From positions 10,710-20,475 of the forward strand of contig LXTK01000032.1 of NCBI GenBank assembly GCA_001643475.1: a DNA stretch of 9,766 nucleotides, read 5' to 3'. This document shows, in pieces, positions 6,346 through 9,766 of this stretch (within the stretch, counting starts at the first letter, position 1; every line of letters begins with the position of its first letter). Under the pieces are notes generated by a model. That model saw nothing but the letters and a program-made list of their open reading frames with translations, had not been told where the DNA came from and searched no databases. This DNA comes from Proteobacteria bacterium SPGG2. Its GTDB lineage: Bacteria; Pseudomonadota; Gammaproteobacteria; Acidiferrobacterales; SPGG2. A program made the position numbers and the translations under genes.

Positions 6346-7494
6346 TCATTCGTGATGATCGGGTGTTTGGTAGCCGTAGTATCGTGTCAACGCATCTTTC
6401 TCCGCCGTCTTCAGGTCTGCTGCTACCATCTCCGTGACCAATTGATCAAACGAGACTCTGGGTGTCCATCCAAGCTTTTGTTTCGCTTTGGCCGGGTCAC
6501 CGAGTAACGTATCGACCTCAGTGGGCCGAAAGTAGCGGGGATCGATGGAGACGATGACGTCTCCCTCATTAACGCTTGGGGATTCAGACTGGATAACCGC
6601 GGATTGGGTCTTGGCAACAGCGTGATCGATTGTCGTTACTATCCCCTTTTGATCGACCCCGGTCCCCTCCCAGCGCAAGCCCATACCAAGCTCCTTGGCG
6701 GCAGCATCGACAAACTCTCGTACCGAATGCTGGACGCCGGTGGCGATGACGTAGTCATCGGGCTCTGCCTGCTGCAACATCAGCCATTGCATCTCTACGT
6801 AATCGCGGGCGTGTCCCCAGTCACGCTTGGCACCGAGATTACCCAGATAGAGACGACTCTGCAGGCCGAGTTTGATGCGTGCCAAGGCCCGGGTTATCTT
6901 GCGACTGACGAATGTCTCTCCACGAACCGGCGATTCGTGATTAAAAAGAATGCCATTACAGGCGAACATACCGTAGGCCTCGCGATAGTTCACGGTGATC
7001 CAGTAGGCGTATAACTTTGCAACGCCGTAGGGCGAGCGTGGGTAAAAAGGCGTGGTCTCCGTTTGCGGAACTTGTTCTACCTTGCCATACAGTTCTGAGC
7101 TGGACGCCTGGTAGAAACGGGTCTTGTCTTCAAGCCCGAGGATTCGGATAGCCTCTAGAATTCGGAGCGTACCAAGCGCATCCGTGTTGGCGGTATATTC
7201 CGGTGTTTCAAAGGATACCGCCACATGGCTTTGTGCCGCCAGGTTATAGATCTCGTGGGGTTGCACCTCCTGGATCACCCGGATGAGGTTAGTAGCATCA
7301 GTGAGGTCGCCGTAGTGAAGCACAAACCTTTGATCTGGTTCATGCGGGTCTTGATAGAGGTGATCGATACGATCCGTGTTGAACGAGGACGCCCGTCGTT
7401 TGATGCCATGGACCTCGTATCTCTTTTCGAGCAGGAACTCGGCCAGATATGCTCCATCCTGGCCAGTGACCCCAGTAATCAACGCTCTTTTCAT
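6346..7494 (-). CDS. gmd: GDP-mannose 4,6-dehydratase
   Basis: Catalyses NADP-dependent dehydration of GDP-D-mannose to GDP-4-keto-6-deoxy-D-mannose, the precursor of GDP-L-fucose and other 6-deoxyhexoses; cytosolic. The 382 residues compare with 373 in E. coli. The N-terminal Rossmann motif is GVTGQDG (8-14), followed by the NADP-contacting KRRASSFNT (32-40). The active site is complete: S132 (Thr in E. coli), E134 in SSELYG, and Y156 and K160 in SPYGVAK. NHESPVRGETFVSRKI (185-200) and the C-terminal DPRYFRPTEVDTLLGDP (318-334) are hallmarks of the family. It is the first gene of a gmd-fcl unit, with a promoter candidate about 100 nt upstream. The start at 7494 gives the usual N-terminus, MKRALITG, although no clear ribosome site is seen. 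Confidence 0.97.
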   Translation of the reverse strand: MKRALITGVTGQDGAYLAEFLLEKRYEVHGIKRRASSFNTDRIDHLYQDPHEPDQRFVLHYGDLTDATNLIRVIQEVQPHEIYNLAAQSHVAVSFETPEYTANTDALGTLRILEAIRILGLEDKTRFYQASSSELYGKVEQVPQTETTPFYPRSPYGVAKLYAYWITVNYREAYGMFACNGILFNHESPVRGETFVSRKITRALARIKLGLQSRLYLGNLGAKRDWGHARDYVEMQWLMLQQAEPDDYVIATGVQHSVREFVDAAAKELGMGLRWEGTGVDQKGIVTTIDHAVAKTQSAVIQSESPSVNEGDVIVSIDPRYFRPTEVDTLLGDPAKAKQKLGWTPRVSFDQLVTEMVAADLKTAEKDALTRYYGYQTPDHHE

Positions 7495-7595
7495 TTTCGA
7501 TATCGCGAGTGAGCAGCTTGAAGTAGGAAGTTACACGAAGTAACCGGTAGCCAAACTTTAGCTAAGTGGAGCAGCCAACGATGATTCACTGAGCG

Positions 7596-7625
7596 ATCAT
7601 ACCTCTTGGTACCTGCCTATTCCAA
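7596..7625 (-). promoter_or_regulatory. Candidate sigma70-type promoter for gmd-fcl
   Basis: On the minus strand, TTGGAA (7625-7620, 4/6 to the -35 box) and TATGAT (7601-7596, 5/6 to the -10 box) are separated by 18 nt. Transcription would begin near 7589, giving a leader of about 95 nt before gmd. The site lies in the 145-nt gap after the transporter gene on the same strand, which supports independent transcription of gmd-fcl. Confidence 0.4.
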
Positions 7626-7639
7626 CTTGAGCATGAACC

Positions 7640-8863
7640 TTAGTCTGTAACGGGGACGGGACGTAATCGCCCAACAACCTCATTGCCAGGCGCTGGGGCA
7701 GTTGGGACCTTGAGCGATAGCAGTAACGAAAATACGGCCATCACTGCACCTGATAGAAACACGGCCGCCGGCGAGACTAACCACAACAAACCAAAGGCAG
7801 CCGGTATCACCACGGCGGCAATATGATTAATCGTGAAGCCGACGCCTGCTGTCGCTGCGATGTCGGCGGGATCAGCAATCTTCTGAAAGTAGGTTTTGAT
7901 GGCGATTGCAAGCGCGAAAAACAAATGATCAATGATATAGAGGCCAGCCGCGACAGTGGCACTTGTCACGAATGCGTAGGCTGTAAAAATACCGATTAGT
8001 CCGACGTATTCGAAGATCAACGCCCGTCGTTCACCCCAGTGCCCAATCAGTCTGCCGATCTTGGGTGCCAAAAATACGTTGGCAACTGCATTGACTAGAA
8101 ACAACAAAGTGATCGCAGACACGCTGAAACCGAATTTCTCGACCATAAGGAAGCCTGCGAAAACGATAAATATCTGACGCCGCGCTCCGGACATGAAGGT
8201 GAGCGCGTAATAAAGCCAATAGCGCGCTCGCAACACCAAATGCTTGTGTTGTCGCACCTTTTCAGGGAAACGTGGGAATGCGAGCCAGGTGGCAATCGCG
8301 ATACCAGTGGTTAGTCCACCCCCAAACAAATAGACCCAATGAAAATCAAGACCAAGGATGTCGAATGCCAACCAGATGAGGCCGTAGATCACGATCGACG
8401 TGAACGAGCCGACCGCGATTATTCTCCCTAACATCTCCGGCGCCCGCGCCTTATCGATCCATTGCAACAACAAGGATATTTGGATGGTCTCGTAATAGTG
8501 GTGACCGATCGACATCAACACAGTCGTGCAATAGAGACCGATTGCGGTTGGAAACCAGCCCGTGAGCGCAGTGCCAATGCCGAGTAGGGCCAAGGAGATG
8601 TAGGCAAATGTCTGTTCACGGAATATCAACAAGAAAAATATAACCGCAAAGGCGAGGAAGCCCGGGACCTCTCGTAGACTTTGCAAAATGCCGATCTCGG
8701 CGCCGGTAAAGGCAGCACGCTCGATCGCAAAGTTATTCAACAACGCCTGCCAGGTGGCGAAGCTAAGCGGTACCGCCGCCGCCATAAGCAACAATAGGAT
8801 CTCGGGACGCCGCCAACCCATGGTGACCGGTACCCTCTCGGAAACGTCGTCTTTGGTGGTCAT
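7640..8863 (-). CDS. Major facilitator superfamily (MFS) transporter
   Basis: A 407-residue inner-membrane secondary transporter with about twelve predicted hydrophobic segments: six at roughly residues 21-196, a basic central loop (197-214), and six at roughly 215-383. The loop between segments 8 and 9 contains GRLIGHWGERRAL (270-282), a recognisable variant of the MFS motif A. HHYYETIQ (121-128) and KTYFQKIADPADIA (323-336) look specific to its subfamily and may line the substrate path. The start at 8863 gives a short hydrophilic N-terminus; the upstream in-frame ATG at 8935 would add 24 residues spanning the divergent promoter and is unlikely. It is divergent from the AraC-type gene, which probably controls it. 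The substrate and the direction of transport cannot be told from sequence. Confidence 0.88.
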   Translation of the reverse strand: MTTKDDVSERVPVTMGWRRPEILLLLMAAAVPLSFATWQALLNNFAIERAAFTGAEIGILQSLREVPGFLAFAVIFFLLIFREQTFAYISLALLGIGTALTGWFPTAIGLYCTTVLMSIGHHYYETIQISLLLQWIDKARAPEMLGRIIAVGSFTSIVIYGLIWLAFDILGLDFHWVYLFGGGLTTGIAIATWLAFPRFPEKVRQHKHLVLRARYWLYYALTFMSGARRQIFIVFAGFLMVEKFGFSVSAITLLFLVNAVANVFLAPKIGRLIGHWGERRALIFEYVGLIGIFTAYAFVTSATVAAGLYIIDHLFFALAIAIKTYFQKIADPADIAATAGVGFTINHIAAVVIPAAFGLLWLVSPAAVFLSGAVMAVFSLLLSLKVPTAPAPGNEVVGRLRPVPVTD

Positions 8864-8865
8864 AG

Positions 8866-8935
8866 GTGTCTTTCTATCAAAGATATACTTGCCGGTCTTG
8901 CTATAATTTGCCAATGAATATCTCGAAAGAGACAC
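8866..8935. promoter_or_regulatory. Divergent control region with nested inverted repeats
   Basis: Outer arms GTGTCTTTC (8866-8874) and GAAAGAGACAC (8925-8935) are inverted copies apart from a 2-nt insertion. Inner arms AGATAT (8881-8886) and ATATCT (8918-8923) are exact inverted copies about nearly the same centre. A separate small palindrome, TATC-AAA-GATA, spans 8875-8885. The region separates the MFS and AraC-type genes and overlaps the likely promoter, so these arms are candidate regulator sites. The pairing is visible; binding is inferred. Confidence 0.4.
8902..8907 (+). promoter_or_regulatory. Perfect -10 hexamer for the AraC-type gene
   Basis: TATAAT matches the sigma70 -10 consensus exactly, but no good -35 box lies 16-18 nt upstream, as is common for activator-dependent promoters. 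Transcription would start close to 8914, where an in-frame ATG lies. The mRNA would therefore be leaderless from 8914, or have a leader of about 30 nt if translation starts at 8944. Confidence 0.35.
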
Positions 8936-9732
8936 ACTCGCACATGCCTGATCCGGGAAATCTGCTCGATCCCAAGCGCCCCATCGTCACCCTCGCCCGC
9001 GACACCTCGGCACCGCATTACTTCCCGTTACACCAGCATGCACGCGCGCAACTGGTATACGCGTCGGCGGGGGTGCTTACCGTGGTGACCACCCAAGGCA
9101 CCTGGGTGGTACCGCCCCAACAAGCTGTGTGGGTACCCGCAGGCATCAAGCACGAGGTACGATCTCCCGGCCCGGTGTCCATGCGCTCGCTTTACATCCA
9201 CCCGGCGGTCACACAGGGTCTTCCCACCTACTGCTGTGTGGTCACAATAACGCCACTACTGCGCGAACTGATTTTGGAAGCAGTATCGCTACTCAACGAC
9301 TACCGCCCCGACGGAGAAGAGAGTCGGTTGATGCATGTGATTTTGGATAAGCTGCAAGCGCTGGAGCCCACCCCACTACACCTGCCATTCCCGCAGGACC
9401 CCCGCGTTAAGACGGTGAGCGATGCGCTGGTCGCTAATCCGGCTGATGATCGCGACCTGGAAGTCTGGGCTGATTCAGCCGGCGCCAGCAGCCGTACATT
9501 GGCACGTTTGTTCGTCAAAGAAACGGGGCTAACCTTCGGTGCCTGGCGTCAACGCCTACGACTGCTGGCGGCAATTTCACGGCTGGGAGCGGGACAACCA
9601 GTGTCCACCGTCTCATATGAGACTGGCTATCATAGCCCAAGCGCCTTCATCGCCATGTTCAAGCGTACCTTGGGCATGCCGCCTGGACGATATTTTCGCA
9701 GCCCGCCAACACCACCTGCCGACGAGGGTTAG
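8914..9732 (+). CDS. AraC-family transcriptional regulator with N-terminal cupin
   Basis: A cytosolic DNA-binding regulator of 272 residues, close to the roughly 273 of E. coli NimR, which also sits divergent to an MFS gene. The N-terminal AraC-type cupin covers about residues 25-100, with LHQHARAQL (H40, H42) and WVPAGIKH (H80) as the usual sensor-pocket residues. The C-terminal pair of helix-turn-helix motifs covers about 165-262: DLEVWADSAGASSRTLARLF (181-200) and VSTVSYETGYHSPSAFIAMF (230-249), then the closing GMPPGRYFR (254-262). The start is uncertain. ATG 8914 fits family length; ATG 8944 (262 residues) has a purine-rich GAAAGAGA upstream and fits the -10 box better. The open frame back to 8866 runs through the promoter and is rejected. 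It probably regulates the adjacent transporter and perhaps itself. Confidence 0.9.
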   Translation: MNISKETHSHMPDPGNLLDPKRPIVTLARDTSAPHYFPLHQHARAQLVYASAGVLTVVTTQGTWVVPPQQAVWVPAGIKHEVRSPGPVSMRSLYIHPAVTQGLPTYCCVVTITPLLRELILEAVSLLNDYRPDGEESRLMHVILDKLQALEPTPLHLPFPQDPRVKTVSDALVANPADDRDLEVWADSAGASSRTLARLFVKETGLTFGAWRQRLRLLAAISRLGAGQPVSTVSYETGYHSPSAFIAMFKRTLGMPPGRYFRSPPTPPADEG

Positions 9733-9757
9733 CTTGTCATCTAATGTATGCAAGCTA
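9730..9757 (+). terminator. Hairpin directly after the AraC-type gene
   Basis: TAGCTTG (9730-9736) and CAAGCTA (9751-9757) form a 7-bp stem that starts at the stop codon. CAT/ATG can add three more pairs after one bulged T, leaving a 7-nt loop. No T-run is seen before the window ends at 9766, so it may be a Rho-independent-like stem lacking the tract, or an mRNA-end structure. Confidence 0.3.
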
Positions 9758-9766
9758 GAGCTCTGA

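Noticed and set aside
6604..7014. 136-residue plus-strand open frame antisense to gmd
   Set aside because: It is a shadow of the strongly supported gmd frame on the other strand and shows no recognisable family features.
8864..8935. Longer N-terminus for the MFS transporter starting at 8935
   Set aside because: It would place coding sequence across the divergent promoter and overlap the AraC-type start; the added residues are not transporter-like.
1..9766. Defence system, CRISPR array, insertion sequence or prophage
   Set aside because: No array of repeats, transposase, nuclease or phage structural gene was found; all nine genes fit metabolic, sugar-nucleotide, transport or regulatory families.

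Overview
The window looks like chromosomal DNA of a proteobacterium of moderate GC content, perhaps an aquatic gammaproteobacterium. This rests on gene families and by-eye composition only; no rRNA or other taxonomic marker is present. It is densely coding: nine genes, no RNA gene, no CRISPR array and no insertion sequence seen. The first gene is cut by the left edge.

Left part (1-5218): a metabolic neighbourhood. A truncated dimethylglycine/sarcosine dehydrogenase-like flavoprotein with a C-terminal folate-binding GcvT part is followed after 25 nt by a choline-kinase-like phosphotransferase. Then, on the opposite strand, comes a 2-oxoglutarate/Fe(II) oxygenase of the 2OG-FeII_Oxy_5 / TIGR02466 type. 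After a 315-nt non-coding stretch, a HAD-superfamily hydrolase and a free-standing class I glutamine amidotransferase lie 6 nt apart on the plus strand. An oxidative demethylase, a kinase for small amino alcohols, an oxygenase, a phosphatase-like hydrolase and an amidotransferase or gamma-glutamyl hydrolase could process one methylated-amine or amino-alcohol compound. That link is inferred from proximity; no substrate can be read from the sequence.

Middle part (5301-7494, minus strand): gmd then fcl, the two enzymes that convert GDP-D-mannose to GDP-L-fucose. Their catalytic residues are all visible, and the most convincing promoter in the window lies upstream of gmd. No glycosyltransferase is in view, so the acceptor glycan is unknown.

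Right part (7640-9732): a 12-TM major facilitator transporter (minus strand) and an AraC-family regulator with an N-terminal cupin (plus strand) are transcribed divergently from a region of about 50-80 bp. That region carries nested inverted repeats, as expected for a regulator controlling its neighbouring transporter. The arrangement resembles E. coli nimR/nimT, but the transported compound cannot be predicted.
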